DNA from: Mariprofundaceae bacterium
GTDB lineage: Bacteria; Pseudomonadota; Zetaproteobacteria; Mariprofundales; Mariprofundaceae
Direction of reading: 5' to 3'
Assembly (NCBI GenBank): GCA_021772895.1
Contig: JAJFLC010000005.1
Location: 62,001 to 126,000, forward strand
DNA length: 64,000 bases
In this document: positions 19,991-30,602 of the stretch, piece after piece
Layout: every line of letters begins with the position of its first letter
Numbering within the stretch: position 1 is the stretch's first letter
Translations under genes and position numbers: made by a program
Notes under the pieces: model-generated
Seen by the model: only the letters and a program-made list of their open reading frames with translations
What the model was told of the DNA's origin: nothing
The model's database searches: none

Positions 19991-21889
19991 ATGAGCGAAA
20001 CCAAAGAAACTTTGAGTTTTCAAACCGAAGTAAAACAGTTGCTGGATCTGATGATCCACTCACTTTATTCCAACAAGGAGATTTTTCTTCGCGAACTGAT
20101 CTCCAACGCATCCGATGCCGCAGACAAACTGCGCTTTGAAGCCACCACCGATGATGCCCTGTTTGAAGGCAACTCAGACCTTCATGTGTATATTAGCATT
20201 GATAAAGATGCTCGCACCCTCACCATCCGGGATAACGGCATCGGCATGAATCGCGATGAAGTGATTGAAAATATCGGCACCATCGCCCGCTCAGGCACCA
20301 AAGAGTTTTTCGGCCAGCTTTCCGGTGATCAGGAAAAAGATGCGCACCTGATCGGCCAGTTTGGTGTTGGTTTCTACTCATCCTTTCTCATTGCAGACAA
20401 GGTCACGTTGACCACCCGCCGTGCAGGTTTAACCGCTGAACATGGCGTCCAATGGATATCTGCCGGTGATGGCGAATACTCGATCGAGACCGTGGAAAAA
20501 GCAGATCGTGGCACCGAAATCACGCTGCACCTGCGTGAAGACGCCGATGAGTTCCTCGAATCATTCCGCCTGCAAAGCATCATCCATAAATATGCTGATC
20601 ATATTCCTTTCCCGATTCGTATGCTCGGTGATGCACCTGCCACAGAAGAGGGTGAAGTGACAGAACCGACTATCGAGACAGTCAATCAGGCATCTGCACT
20701 TTGGACACGTCCAAAATCAGAACTCAATGATGAAGAGTACAACAACTTCTACAAACATGTGGCTCATGATTTTGAAGATCCAATGGCTCACATTCACCAG
20801 AAACTTGAAGGTAAATACGAATACACGCTGCTTCTCTATCTGCCAAAACGTGCACCCTTTGATCTATGGCAGGCTGAAGCCAAACATGGCGTAAAACTTT
20901 ATGTGCGCCGTGTATTTATCATGGAAGCCAATGAAGAACTGCTGCCACGTTATCTGCGTTTTGTGCGTGGCGTGATGGATACCAATGATTTGCCTCTGAA
21001 CGTCTCCCGTGAAATCCTCCAGAAAAGCCCGGCCATGGATGCCATGAAAAAGGGTGCAACCAAACGTGTGCTTGGCATGCTTGAAGAGATGGCCAGGGAC
21101 AAGCCAGAGGACTACGCGACCTTCTGGTCTGAATTTGGTAATGCCCTGAAAGAAGGCATCATCGAAGATACTACAAACAAAGAAAAAATCGCAAGTTTGC
21201 TTCGTTTTGCATCGACTGAGTCTGATGAACAGAACGTAACACTTGCGGATTATGTGGCACGCATGAAAAAAGGTCAGGAGACTATCTACTTCATCACCGC
21301 TGAAAGTCTGGCAGCAGCCAAGGGAAGCCCGCATCTGGAACTGTTCCGCAAAAAGGGCGTTGAAGTCCTTTTGATGCACGACAGGCTCGATGAATGGCTT
21401 ATCTCTCACCTCACTGAATTTGATGGTAAACAGCTTCAATCCATTGCCAAAGGTGAACTTGACCTGTCCGGTATCGCCTCTGATGGGAAAACAGCCGAAG
21501 AAGATGCCAAAGAACAGGAAGAGAAAGCAAAAGCTGCCGAACCTGCCATTGAAAAAATTAAAGAAGCACTCGGCGATAAAGTGAAAGATGTACGCGCAAC
21601 CAATCGCCTGACCGAGTCACCTGCATGTCTGGTTGCCGATCAGTTTGACCTGAGTGGCAATATGGAACGTATTTTGAAACAGGCAGGTCAAAATATCCCG
21701 GACATGAAACCGATTCTGGAAATCAACCCGGATCATGCCCTAGTTACCCGTCTAACCAAAGCAAGGAAGAAAGAGCTGATCGCCGATCTCTCCTCCATCC
21801 TCTTTGATCAGGCCCTGTTAGCCGAAGGTGCTCTGCCGGATGATCCCGCCGGATTTGTCCGTAAGGTCAATGCGTTATTAATAAAGTAA
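19991..21889 (+). CDS. htpG: Molecular chaperone HtpG (Hsp90)
   Basis: [55 protein letters not shown]. Confidence 0.98.
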   Translation: MSETKETLSFQTEVKQLLDLMIHSLYSNKEIFLRELISNASDAADKLRFEATTDDALFEGNSDLHVYISIDKDARTLTIRDNGIGMNRDEVIENIGTIARSGTKEFFGQLSGDQEKDAHLIGQFGVGFYSSFLIADKVTLTTRRAGLTAEHGVQWISAGDGEYSIETVEKADRGTEITLHLREDADEFLESFRLQSIIHKYADHIPFPIRMLGDAPATEEGEVTEPTIETVNQASALWTRPKSELNDEEYNNFYKHVAHDFEDPMAHIHQKLEGKYEYTLLLYLPKRAPFDLWQAEAKHGVKLYVRRVFIMEANEELLPRYLRFVRGVMDTNDLPLNVSREILQKSPAMDAMKKGATKRVLGMLEEMARDKPEDYATFWSEFGNALKEGIIEDTTNKEKIASLLRFASTESDEQNVTLADYVARMKKGQETIYFITAESLAAAKGSPHLELFRKKGVEVLLMHDRLDEWLISHLTEFDGKQLQSIAKGELDLSGIASDGKTAEEDAKEQEEKAKAAEPAIEKIKEALGDKVKDVRATNRLTESPACLVADQFDLSGNMERILKQAGQNIPDMKPILEINPDHALVTRLTKARKKELIADLSSILFDQALLAEGALPDDPAGFVRKVNALLIK

Positions 21890-21895
21890 CAACAG

Positions 21896-21934
21896 ATAAA
21901 GAAAGAGGGCGGTTTATCCGCCCTCTTTCTTTAT
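21896..21934. terminator. Bidirectional hairpin terminator between convergent htpG and the 530-aa ORF
   Basis: Perfect 17-bp stem ATAAAGAAAGAGGGCGG / CCGCCCTCTTTCTTTAT, loop TTTAT. Confidence 0.92.
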
Positions 21935-21947
21935 CCTCACTATAAAA

Positions 21948-23540
21948 TCAAACGGCTATTTTTTGAATTGTTTTATCCATATTGGCAATACTCTTTTTAA
22001 GTAACCCTCCAGCCTCTCTCATAGCTTTTTGAATGTTTTTCTGAACTGCCTTTTCAACACCTTCAATTCCACCTGCCTTCTTTGTCACAGCCCTTACGTC
22101 AGAATTACTGGGAAATAACTGTGCAATTGTGGCTGCACCAGCACCTAAAGCGACTGTAGATACTGCTTGATATGGAAATAACTGGCCTCCAAACAGCTCA
22201 CTTGCATCTTTTGTCATTTTTTTCAATTCACTAACAAAATCAGACGTTGCCAGCTCAAGTAAATCTGTTTTTAATTCATCAATTGCAGAAGCTACCATAA
22301 ACTGGCTTAGTGCCTGTTCAGCAGCAAAACCAAGTTCGCTCAAAGCATCAATAGAAAACACATCTGATTTCGAAAAGAACGTTTCCTGGAATGGGTATAA
22401 TTCTCTTATCAATGCAAACCTTTGCCAGATAAGGCATCTTCTAACCCTCTTAGGCATTAACCATTCGGCTATATTTCGATAATACGCATGCACCCGGTCA
22501 TAAGCATCTGGATTGCCAATCAAACCGGGGAGGCCCCCTGCTGGGTTTAAATTAATATTAATAAAGTGATGCCATGTCGCATCAACAGAAACCCTGCCAA
22601 CATTACCTTGATGCCCGTCATAAGCTCCGATCGCCCCAAAACTTCTCGGTTCTAATGGTTGCTTACCAACAAAACCACCACCGTAAGACATCGACAATGC
22701 TGCAAGCTCTGGTGATACCCTGCTACCCGCACTGTCTACAGGCCATTCATCTTGTGCAGCTCCATCCAGATCAAATGTAGTAGTAAGATCATTCGGCACC
22801 ACACATTCACCTTCATGCGGATGATCAGGCAACACTTCAATAATGAACTTGGTAGGGTGTTGTAATAATTGATGCGGCTTACTATTTTGAGGTAATCCGT
22901 CTGCTTGCAGGTAATAGCGCGGATAAATTTTCTGTGGGATAACATCAGATTGATCATCAAACTCAAATTGATTATTAGAGCTTGGGTCATTCGTTGATAG
23001 CCTTGTTGTATTTGCAGCATCTGGAACATCAGGAAAACTCCAATATCGCATCGCTTTAACTCGAGGAATACCGGCGCACATATGTTCACCAAGGTCTTCA
23101 TGATCACCCGTTGCAAACACACCGCCACCCGCCTGCATAAAACGTGCGATAACATCTATTTCAGATTGCGGTAGTCCTGGTGCTCTAGAGACTCCAAACA
23201 AAAACACAACATCATATTTATTAATATTTACAGCTGCATCTGTAAAAACAAAATTAATGTGGTCAGCTGCACTCGCCCCAGTGTGAGCAGTTTCAACACT
23301 TGGTGTCATACCATGAATGAGTGAACCCTTCAAAGTATCCACAAAATCCTTCAGCCCAAAGTCCGAAGGTCCGAAGGTTAAACCATCCGTCACAACTAAA
23401 ATTTTAGGCTGGCATTCTGCAAAAATAGGAAGGGGAATACGCCCGGGAACAGGAAAGCGCTCAAAAATTCTCGGATCAAATTCAGGCCGTGGAATTGGCC
23501 CAAGTGGATTCGGTATTTCTCTTGGTGGTAACATAATCAA
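21948..23540 (-). CDS. Orphan protein with GATase1/ThuA-like N-terminal region
   Basis: CQPKILVVTDGLTFGPSDFGLKDFVDTLK ... YDVVFLFGVSRAPGLPQSEIDVIARFMQAGGGVFATGDHEDLGEHMCAGI; long helical Ala/Lys-rich C-terminus. No firm family assignment. Confidence 0.7.
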   Translation of the reverse strand: MIMLPPREIPNPLGPIPRPEFDPRIFERFPVPGRIPLPIFAECQPKILVVTDGLTFGPSDFGLKDFVDTLKGSLIHGMTPSVETAHTGASAADHINFVFTDAAVNINKYDVVFLFGVSRAPGLPQSEIDVIARFMQAGGGVFATGDHEDLGEHMCAGIPRVKAMRYWSFPDVPDAANTTRLSTNDPSSNNQFEFDDQSDVIPQKIYPRYYLQADGLPQNSKPHQLLQHPTKFIIEVLPDHPHEGECVVPNDLTTTFDLDGAAQDEWPVDSAGSRVSPELAALSMSYGGGFVGKQPLEPRSFGAIGAYDGHQGNVGRVSVDATWHHFININLNPAGGLPGLIGNPDAYDRVHAYYRNIAEWLMPKRVRRCLIWQRFALIRELYPFQETFFSKSDVFSIDALSELGFAAEQALSQFMVASAIDELKTDLLELATSDFVSELKKMTKDASELFGGQLFPYQAVSTVALGAGAATIAQLFPSNSDVRAVTKKAGGIEGVEKAVQKNIQKAMREAGGLLKKSIANMDKTIQKIAV

Positions 23541-23674
23541 CCCTCCATACTAATAATCCTTTCTAACTAATTAAGAATGGCAGTTTGATTAAGCTTTCGT
23601 CAATCCCGCAAAAAAGGGATATTGATTGATATTCACCCAACACCAATTGAATAAGTTGGTCATTTCTCTAAAAA

Positions 23675-23791
23675 CTACACCTCATATATTTTTCCCTTCC
23701 CAATCAACCGACGCGATGTTAGTATCAGCTTTTTACGATACTCTTCTGGATCATGTGTCTTAACCATCGCCCCACCTTTCATTGCCCTCAT
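23675..23791 (-). pseudogene. Remnant of a thrB 3' end (duplicate terminal fragment)
   Basis: Reverse strand reads MRAMKGGAMVKTHDPEEYRKKLILTSRRLIGKGKIYEV*, matching the intact thrB C-terminus PRDGAMTQTKDPEEYRKKLVFHRAS*; DNA match over the core GGGGCGATG...GAAGAGTATCG.AA.AAGCTG. Confidence 0.8.
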
Positions 23792-23946
23792 TATTCAACC
23801 CCAACTTATGCCTAGTAAAGACTACATTCTCTTCAAGAACGAGCCACCACTTACTATAATCGCGGATTAAACTTGTAAGTGCAACTTTGATGAAGGTTTA
23901 AAATAGCAAACTACGGTAGCATCCCTACTCAACGACCCATTAACAA

Positions 23947-23976
23947 TTATACGTTAATCTTTACTTTAACGTATAA
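23947..23976. promoter_or_regulatory. Perfect 11-bp inverted repeat (putative operator) upstream of the nucleotidyltransferase
   Basis: TTATACGTTAA-TCTTTACT-TTAACGTATAA, 18 nt before ATG 23995. Confidence 0.7.
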
Positions 23977-23994
23977 CCACGCGATAATACTTCC

Positions 23995-24984
23995 ATGAAG
24001 TTAATCGATTTCGATGTTACCGTTCTGTATTCAAGGCTGTTAGAGCAGCTTATCGATGATGCAGCCGAAGGCATTCCTTCATATGGCTCTTTGGTAAATA
24101 AAAAAGTTAAAGAAAAGCTATACTGGTATCATCAGTATAGATTCCTGGGTAAACAACTACAAAAATCTATTGGTGCAGACAAACCTGCCGAAGAGTGGAA
24201 AGCCGCCTTAGAAGAAAGGGAAAAATTATGCGCCATCCTCATGGCCGGAGACATGGTTTCATTTCCACCGAAAAGCCAGATAACGAATGTACTCGGGCTC
24301 TTAATATCGGCAAGCGTGTTTGATACTGGTGCGGTATTGATCGGGTCACACGCATTTGGTGCGATATGTAATATGTTAGGTATTCGTGTAGATACTCAGT
24401 TGACGACGACTCAGGACATTGATTTTGGCATCGATAGAAACATCCAAATGGCTGGAGTCGATCTCTCTTTCGAAAAAACTCTTTTAGATGCGGGGATGCT
24501 GGCCATACCAGGATTAGATTTACCACCGACTTCCACATCATTTAAATCACGGGATAGAAAGGTGAAAGTAGATTTCCTTACACCTGCCAAAAGCAAAGCA
24601 TCAACTGGTAAGCCAGTACGCCTTCGCCAGCATGGCGTGCATGCAGATCAATTGAAGTATTTGGACTACCTAATCGAAGCACCCGTTCAGGCAGCCCTTA
24701 TCACCAAATTGGGAATGCTGGTCACTGTGCCACAACCAGCTCGTTTCGCTTTTCACAAACTAATCGTTGCAACCCAGCGCGATGTAGCCCGTGATGCCAA
24801 ACGTAAAAAGGATATTGCTCAAGCTTCACTGCTATTAAACTATCTTGTTAAGCAAAGGCCACATGACATTGAATCAGCTTGGAATGCATTGATACGCAAG
24901 GGATGGGAAAAAGAAATAAACCGAGGATTTAGCATGGCCGACCCATCGCTGCTTTTTAGCCTACAGGATTACTTAATTAAATGA
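23995..24984 (+). CDS. Nucleotidyltransferase-fold protein (NTP_transf_8-like)
   Basis: GAVLIGSHAFGAICNMLGIRV...TTQDIDFGIDR (GS...DxD pattern). Confidence 0.72.
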   Translation: MKLIDFDVTVLYSRLLEQLIDDAAEGIPSYGSLVNKKVKEKLYWYHQYRFLGKQLQKSIGADKPAEEWKAALEEREKLCAILMAGDMVSFPPKSQITNVLGLLISASVFDTGAVLIGSHAFGAICNMLGIRVDTQLTTTQDIDFGIDRNIQMAGVDLSFEKTLLDAGMLAIPGLDLPPTSTSFKSRDRKVKVDFLTPAKSKASTGKPVRLRQHGVHADQLKYLDYLIEAPVQAALITKLGMLVTVPQPARFAFHKLIVATQRDVARDAKRKKDIAQASLLLNYLVKQRPHDIESAWNALIRKGWEKEINRGFSMADPSLLFSLQDYLIK

Positions 24985-25055
24985 GCTTTTGACTGTCATT
25001 TATTAATAAATGGCTACAACAACATGTTCCAACACTACATTCCAAACACCTACAG

Positions 25056-26021
25056 TTAGCTAGCCCGATGAAAAACCAGCTTCTTTCGATACTCTTCCGG
25101 GTCTTTTGTCTGAGTCATCGCCCCATCACGAGGGTTGAGCGCATCAAACAGTCTGGATACCCAGAAACGCAGTGCACCAAGACGCAACAAACCTGATAAG
25201 GCCTCCAGCTCCGCAGGTTCAAAGGCCCGGACAGACTGATAGCTATCAAGGAATATCTGCATACGCTGTTTATCCTGCTCACCTGGCTGAATGGCCAATG
25301 CATTCACAGCAATCGCAACATCCATCACATAAGGAGCCGTATGTGCATAATAAAAATCGATCACACCCGAAACCACATCACCCTGATATAAAATATTATC
25401 AATAAAATAGTCACCATGAATAAGCCCGGACGGAAGTGAATCCATGTTTCCTTCGACATGTTCGGATTGCCAGAGCAGTTCATCATCCAACAGTGCCATG
25501 GCGCCCTCACCATAGGTCACTTCCACATCATTGCGCATGGCATTGATTTTCTCTTCCAGCCAGTCAAAACCTGTGGGGTTATCACGTATTTCTTTAAAGT
25601 GATTGCCTGCGAGATGCAGTCTCGCCATCGTTTCTCCCGCAGATTTAAGCTGTGCTTCATTCAGCGAATCCTTCACCTTGCCGGAAAGGCATGAGACGAT
25701 ACACCCATACTTGATGTTGCCCTTGACCTTATACTCAAATAACAACGTGCCATCTTTCTGCTTTTGAACCGCAGGACACACAAAACCCTGATCAGAAAGA
25801 TCGCGCATCAAATGCATAAAATATGGCAGCTCGTCATCTTGCAAACGTTCAAAGATGGTCAGCACAAACCTGCCCGCATTTGATGAACCCTGGGTATCAA
25901 TAAAAAAATTACTATTTTCAATACCAGCAGCAATGCCTTCAAAGGCATGCAAAGTACCCAGTTCATAATGAGATAAAATGGTTGCAAAATCGGATTGGGA
26001 AAGTTCAGTGTAAACAGACAT
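25056..26021 (-). CDS. thrB: Homoserine kinase (ThrB/APH family)
   Basis: MSVYTELSQSDFATILSHYELGTLHAFEGIAAGIENSNFFI; GLIHGDYFIDNILYQGDVVSGVIDFYYA. Confidence 0.93.
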   Translation of the reverse strand: MSVYTELSQSDFATILSHYELGTLHAFEGIAAGIENSNFFIDTQGSSNAGRFVLTIFERLQDDELPYFMHLMRDLSDQGFVCPAVQKQKDGTLLFEYKVKGNIKYGCIVSCLSGKVKDSLNEAQLKSAGETMARLHLAGNHFKEIRDNPTGFDWLEEKINAMRNDVEVTYGEGAMALLDDELLWQSEHVEGNMDSLPSGLIHGDYFIDNILYQGDVVSGVIDFYYAHTAPYVMDVAIAVNALAIQPGEQDKQRMQIFLDSYQSVRAFEPAELEALSGLLRLGALRFWVSRLFDALNPRDGAMTQTKDPEEYRKKLVFHRAS

Positions 26022-26147
26022 ACCCGAAGCATGAAGCTTGTTGAAAATAAATGCCACGGACTTGTTGTTCGCTTATTGTTCCAATGGCCCCCAACAGGTA
26101 GCGTGCGCGATTCAATATGTGGCTATTTTCAATGGATAATATCATCA

Positions 26148-27446
26148 ATGGATAACATCATTATTCGAGGCGGCACGCCTCTATCAGGAAGTGTCGAAGC
26201 AAGCGGTGCAAAAAATGCAGCACTTCCGCTTTTGGCTGCTTCCATCCTTGTAGAAGGCCCTGTGGTTTATCACCGCATTCCACACCTGAAAGACATTACA
26301 ACCATGATGACCCTGATCTCCTATCAAGGCGCGGAAGTGGCCTTTGATGATCGGTCTTGTATTCACATCGATGCTACATCAGCAGACAAACCTGAGGCCC
26401 CTTACGAGCTGGTGAAAACCATGCGTGCATCCGCCCTTGTGCTTGGCCCCCTTCTGGCCCGCTTTGGCACGGCAAAAGTAAGTCTGCCGGGTGGTTGTGC
26501 CATTGGCGCACGCCCTATCGATATGCATTTGAAAGGACTTGAAGCGATGGGCGCAACGATCAACGTGGAACATGGTTATGTTGAAGCCAATGCACCCAAA
26601 GGTCTGAAAGGCGCAACCATTGTTTTTGATCAGGTTACAGTGACGGGTACTGAAAACCTGATGATGGCGGCTGTGCTGGCTGATGGAGAAACGGTACTGG
26701 AAAATGCAGCCCGCGAACCTGAAGTGGTTAATCTGGCGGCTTCTCTACGCGATCTCGGCGCAGTCATTGAAGGTGATGGCAGCAACCGCATCGTCATTCG
26801 TGGTGTCTCATCAATTAACAGTGGTGCTATGACAGCCATTCCGGATCGAATTGAGGTTGCCACATATCTGGCCGCGGCCATGATCACGGGTGGTGATATC
26901 ACGGTCACCCAATCCGATGCAAAAGCACTGAAGGCATTTCTTGCCCGTGCCGCCGATGCCGGTGTCACTGTAGAAACCGGTAAAGACTGGATTCGTTGCA
27001 AAGCGGATCAACGATTAAAACCGGTCAATATACACACCCAGCCACATCCGGGTTTTCCTACCGATTTACAGGCACAGTTCATGGCTATGATGTGTATTGC
27101 TGATGGCGCATGCACCATCAGTGAAACCATTTTTGAGAATCGTTTCATGCATGTGCAGGAGCTGGTTCGTATGGGTGCGGATATTCAACTTGATGGCCAT
27201 ACAGCCATTGTAAAAGGTGTAGCTAAGCTATCCGGTGCGCCTGTGATGGCAACCGACCTTCGTGCATCTGCCAGTCTGGTTTTGGCAGGCCTTGCGGCTG
27301 AAGGTGAAACAAAAATTTCACGTGTTTATCACATTGATCGCGGTTATGAACGCATTGAGGAAAAACTGATGAAACTTGGTGCAAACATTAAACGGCAAAG
27401 TGCCAGTGAACATCAGATAACAGGGAACATTCCGCTGTATGCCTGA
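26148..27446 (+). CDS. murA: UDP-N-acetylglucosamine 1-carboxyvinyltransferase
   Basis: [62 protein letters not shown]. Start at 26148 rather than the longer ORF start. Confidence 0.97.
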   Translation: MDNIIIRGGTPLSGSVEASGAKNAALPLLAASILVEGPVVYHRIPHLKDITTMMTLISYQGAEVAFDDRSCIHIDATSADKPEAPYELVKTMRASALVLGPLLARFGTAKVSLPGGCAIGARPIDMHLKGLEAMGATINVEHGYVEANAPKGLKGATIVFDQVTVTGTENLMMAAVLADGETVLENAAREPEVVNLAASLRDLGAVIEGDGSNRIVIRGVSSINSGAMTAIPDRIEVATYLAAAMITGGDITVTQSDAKALKAFLARAADAGVTVETGKDWIRCKADQRLKPVNIHTQPHPGFPTDLQAQFMAMMCIADGACTISETIFENRFMHVQELVRMGADIQLDGHTAIVKGVAKLSGAPVMATDLRASASLVLAGLAAEGETKISRVYHIDRGYERIEEKLMKLGANIKRQSASEHQITGNIPLYA

Positions 27447-28146
27447 AACAATCACAACCAATAAACCGCTCACCATTGCGCTTTCCAAGGGTAGAATTCT
27501 GGATGATACCCTGCCACTTCTAAAACATGCAGATTTGGTTCCGAACGAAAATGTAAAAACCACGCGCAAGCTGATGGTGGATGGCCCTTTGCTTAAAACC
27601 AAATCGGGCTCGACCCGTATACGTTTTCTGATTATCCGCGCAGCCGATGTTTGTACCTATGTCGAGCAGGGTGCCGCAGATATCGGCATCGTGGGCCGTG
27701 ATATCCTGCTTGAACATAAACCGGATGTGTATGAGCCCCTTGATCTGAAAATCGGTGTTTGCAGACTCTGTGTTTGCGGCCCCAAGGCACTGGTTGAAAA
27801 AGGTCGTCTGAAGGAAGGAAGCCGAATCAAGGTTGCAACCAAGTATGACCAGCTGGCTGAACAATACTTTCGTGATCATGGCATACAGGCAGAAATCATC
27901 CATCTCTATGGCTCCATGGAGCTGGCGCCACTGGTTGGCATGGCCGAACGCATTGTTGATGTGGTGGAAACAGGTGGAACACTCAAAGCCAATGGACTGA
28001 TTGAAGAAACCACACTGTATGACATCTCCAGCCGTCTGATTGTGAACCCGGCCAGTTTTGCCACGCGCAAAGCAATAATTCAGCCTATAATAGAAACGCT
28101 GCGTGAAGCCGTTGCACTGAACAGTGCCGCCAACACCACTTCATAG
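27439..28146 (+). CDS. hisG: ATP phosphoribosyltransferase, short form
   Basis: LTIALSKGRILDDTLPLL, ADIGIVGRDILLE, KVATKYDQLAEQYF, VDVVETGGTLKANGL; 235 aa without the long-form regulatory domain. Confidence 0.96.
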   Translation: MPETITTNKPLTIALSKGRILDDTLPLLKHADLVPNENVKTTRKLMVDGPLLKTKSGSTRIRFLIIRAADVCTYVEQGAADIGIVGRDILLEHKPDVYEPLDLKIGVCRLCVCGPKALVEKGRLKEGSRIKVATKYDQLAEQYFRDHGIQAEIIHLYGSMELAPLVGMAERIVDVVETGGTLKANGLIEETTLYDISSRLIVNPASFATRKAIIQPIIETLREAVALNSAANTTS

Positions 28147-28169
28147 ACTATATAAATAATGGAGCTGTT

Positions 28170-29480
28170 ATGAGTATTCTGCGTCTGGATTCAACACAAG
28201 TTGATTATCGTGCCCGGCTGGATGCGCTTCTCTCACGTGAAACAGATACAGGTGATGATGTACAAAACCTAGTCGCTGATATCCTTAAAGATGTGAAGCA
28301 GCGTGGCAATGCAGCCCTTTGTGAATACACCTCCAAGTTTGATGCGTGGGACTGCACACCTGAAACGCTTGAAATCACCACTGAACAAATGCAAGCAGCA
28401 TGGAATACCGTTTCAGATGAAGATCGACATGGGCTAACACTGGCTGTCGAACGTATCCGCGCCTATCACGAACACCAGAAACAGGCTGATTGGGATTATA
28501 CAGATCATGATGGACTGACATTAGGCCAGCGTATCACACCTTTGGATCGTGTAGGCCTCTATGTGCCGGGTGGTAAAGCGGCTTACCCTTCTTCGGTGTT
28601 GATGAATGCAGTTCCCGCCCATGTTGCCGGTGTAAAAGAGATTATCATGGTCGTTCCAACACCTGCGGGTGAACTCAACGATCTCGTGCTTGCTGCGGCT
28701 TATGCCAGCGGTGTGCAGCGTGCATTTGCTGTGGGTGGTGCTCAGGCTGTCGCAGCACTCGCCTATGGCACCGAGAGCATTCCTGCCGTTGATAAAATTG
28801 TCGGCCCCGGCAATAAATTTGTGGCCGCAGCCAAACGTCAGGTATTTGGAACCTGCGGTATTGATATGATTGCCGGCCCTTCTGAAATTGCCATCGTGGC
28901 AGATGGTGGACACCCGGAGTGGTTAGCTGCCGACTTCCTGTCTCAGGCAGAGCATGATGAAGCTGCGCAAAGCATTTTCATTTCAACCGATGCCGCCTTG
29001 ATCAATGCCGTTGAAAAAGCCATTGAGAAACATCTGGAAATTTTGCCTCGTGCTGATATTGCACGTATTTCAATCGAAACACATGGCGCATTGATCCATG
29101 TTAAGAGCCTTGAAGAAGCAGCCGCTGCCGTCAATATCATTGCGCCTGAACATCTGGAACTGGCCATGGATGATCCCGATAGCATTTTACCAATGGTCAA
29201 ACATGCCGGTGCCATTTTCATGGGTCATTTTGTCCCTGAAGCGCTCGGTGATTATATCGCTGGCCCCAACCATGTATTGCCGACCAATCGTACGGCACGT
29301 TTCTCCTCGCCGCTGGGTGTTTATGATTTTCAAAAGCGAAGCAGCGTGATTCGTGCTACAAAAGATGCTGTCCGAGCCATTGGTCCGGCTGCGGCTCACC
29401 TTGCACACCGTGAAGGTTTGCAGGCCCATGCACTTACCATTGAACTTCGCCTGGCCGATCAAAACAGGGATACAGATTAA
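28170..29480 (+). CDS. hisD: Histidinol dehydrogenase
   Basis: VGLYVPGGKAAYPSSVLMNAVPA, IVGPGNKFVAAAKRQVFG, IAGPSEIAIVAD, GPNHVLPTNRTARFSSPLGV. Confidence 0.97.
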   Translation: MSILRLDSTQVDYRARLDALLSRETDTGDDVQNLVADILKDVKQRGNAALCEYTSKFDAWDCTPETLEITTEQMQAAWNTVSDEDRHGLTLAVERIRAYHEHQKQADWDYTDHDGLTLGQRITPLDRVGLYVPGGKAAYPSSVLMNAVPAHVAGVKEIIMVVPTPAGELNDLVLAAAYASGVQRAFAVGGAQAVAALAYGTESIPAVDKIVGPGNKFVAAAKRQVFGTCGIDMIAGPSEIAIVADGGHPEWLAADFLSQAEHDEAAQSIFISTDAALINAVEKAIEKHLEILPRADIARISIETHGALIHVKSLEEAAAAVNIIAPEHLELAMDDPDSILPMVKHAGAIFMGHFVPEALGDYIAGPNHVLPTNRTARFSSPLGVYDFQKRSSVIRATKDAVRAIGPAAAHLAHREGLQAHALTIELRLADQNRDTD

Positions 29481-29567
29481 TGCAGGTGTTTGAAATATGC
29501 TTGATTGCCCTGCATGCAATGATTTCAAACATGAGACAGGATGCTTGCATACAGATGGAAGATTCCA

Positions 29568-30602
29568 ATGATTCGTAAAGATATCAAAGCATTGGATGCT
29601 TATCATGTACCGGACTCATCCGGCATGATTAAGCTGGATGCGATGGAAAACCCGTTCCCTCTACCTGATGAACTCAAATCAACATGGTTGGAGCTGCTCA
29701 GTAACGTTAAATTAAACCGCTATCCCGATGCAGATATGTGCGACTTGCGCACAAAAATTGCGGCTAAAGATGGTCTGAATGCCGAGCAGGTTCTGCTTGG
29801 TAACGGTTCGGATGAAATCATTCAGATGCTGCTTATGGCTTCCGATGCAGGTGCATGTGTTTCACCATCACCCACATTTGTCATGTATGATCTTGTTTCA
29901 CGCTGGTTAAAAAGGCCTGTGACCACAGTTCCTCTGGAGAAAGATTTTTCGCTCGATGCAAACAAGTTTTTGCAACTGTGTGCAAGAGAAAAAGCATCGA
30001 TTGCTTTTCTCGCATGCCCAAACAACCCAACCGGAAACATGTGGTCAGAACCCACGATCAGGCAAATTGCAAACAACTTTCGAGGTCTGCTGGTGATTGA
30101 TGAGGCTTACCTCCCATTTGCAGATAGAACCCACACAAATTTAATTGCTCCCAACGTTCTTATTTTAAGAACCTATTCCAAACTGGGCTGGGCTGGATTG
30201 CGACTGGGTTATCTTCTCGGTGATGCAAAAACCATCAGCGAACTAAACAAGGTTCGTTTACCTTACAACATCAACAGTCTGACTCAGGCAAGTGCGGGCT
30301 TTTTACTTGATCACTTTAAGCTGTTTGAGAAACAGGCCAAAGAGGTCTGTTTTGAACGCAATCGAGTCACTGCTGCACTGATGTCCATCGATGCGATTGA
30401 GGTTTTTCCATCCCAGGCCAATTTTCTTCTGATTCGTACCAAAAATGCTGATAACGTTTTTGAACAATTGAAACAAAAAGGTATTCTTATCAAAAACATG
30501 AACAAAAAAAGCGGCCTGTTAAAAAGCTGCCTTCGCATTACGATTGGCACCAAAGAAGAGAATAGTACGCTATTAGCCGCACTGAAGGAGATTGTTGAAT
30601 GA
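29568..30602 (+). CDS. hisC: Histidinol-phosphate aminotransferase
   Basis: [50 protein letters not shown] 29568 is the likely start. Confidence 0.95.
   Translation: MIRKDIKALDAYHVPDSSGMIKLDAMENPFPLPDELKSTWLELLSNVKLNRYPDADMCDLRTKIAAKDGLNAEQVLLGNGSDEIIQMLLMASDAGACVSPSPTFVMYDLVSRWLKRPVTTVPLEKDFSLDANKFLQLCAREKASIAFLACPNNPTGNMWSEPTIRQIANNFRGLLVIDEAYLPFADRTHTNLIAPNVLILRTYSKLGWAGLRLGYLLGDAKTISELNKVRLPYNINSLTQASAGFLLDHFKLFEKQAKEVCFERNRVTAALMSIDAIEVFPSQANFLLIRTKNADNVFEQLKQKGILIKNMNKKSGLLKSCLRITIGTKEENSTLLAALKEIVE

Noticed and set aside
20864-21439. 191-aa minus-strand ORF
   Set aside because: Antisense to htpG; composition is a by-product of htpG codons.
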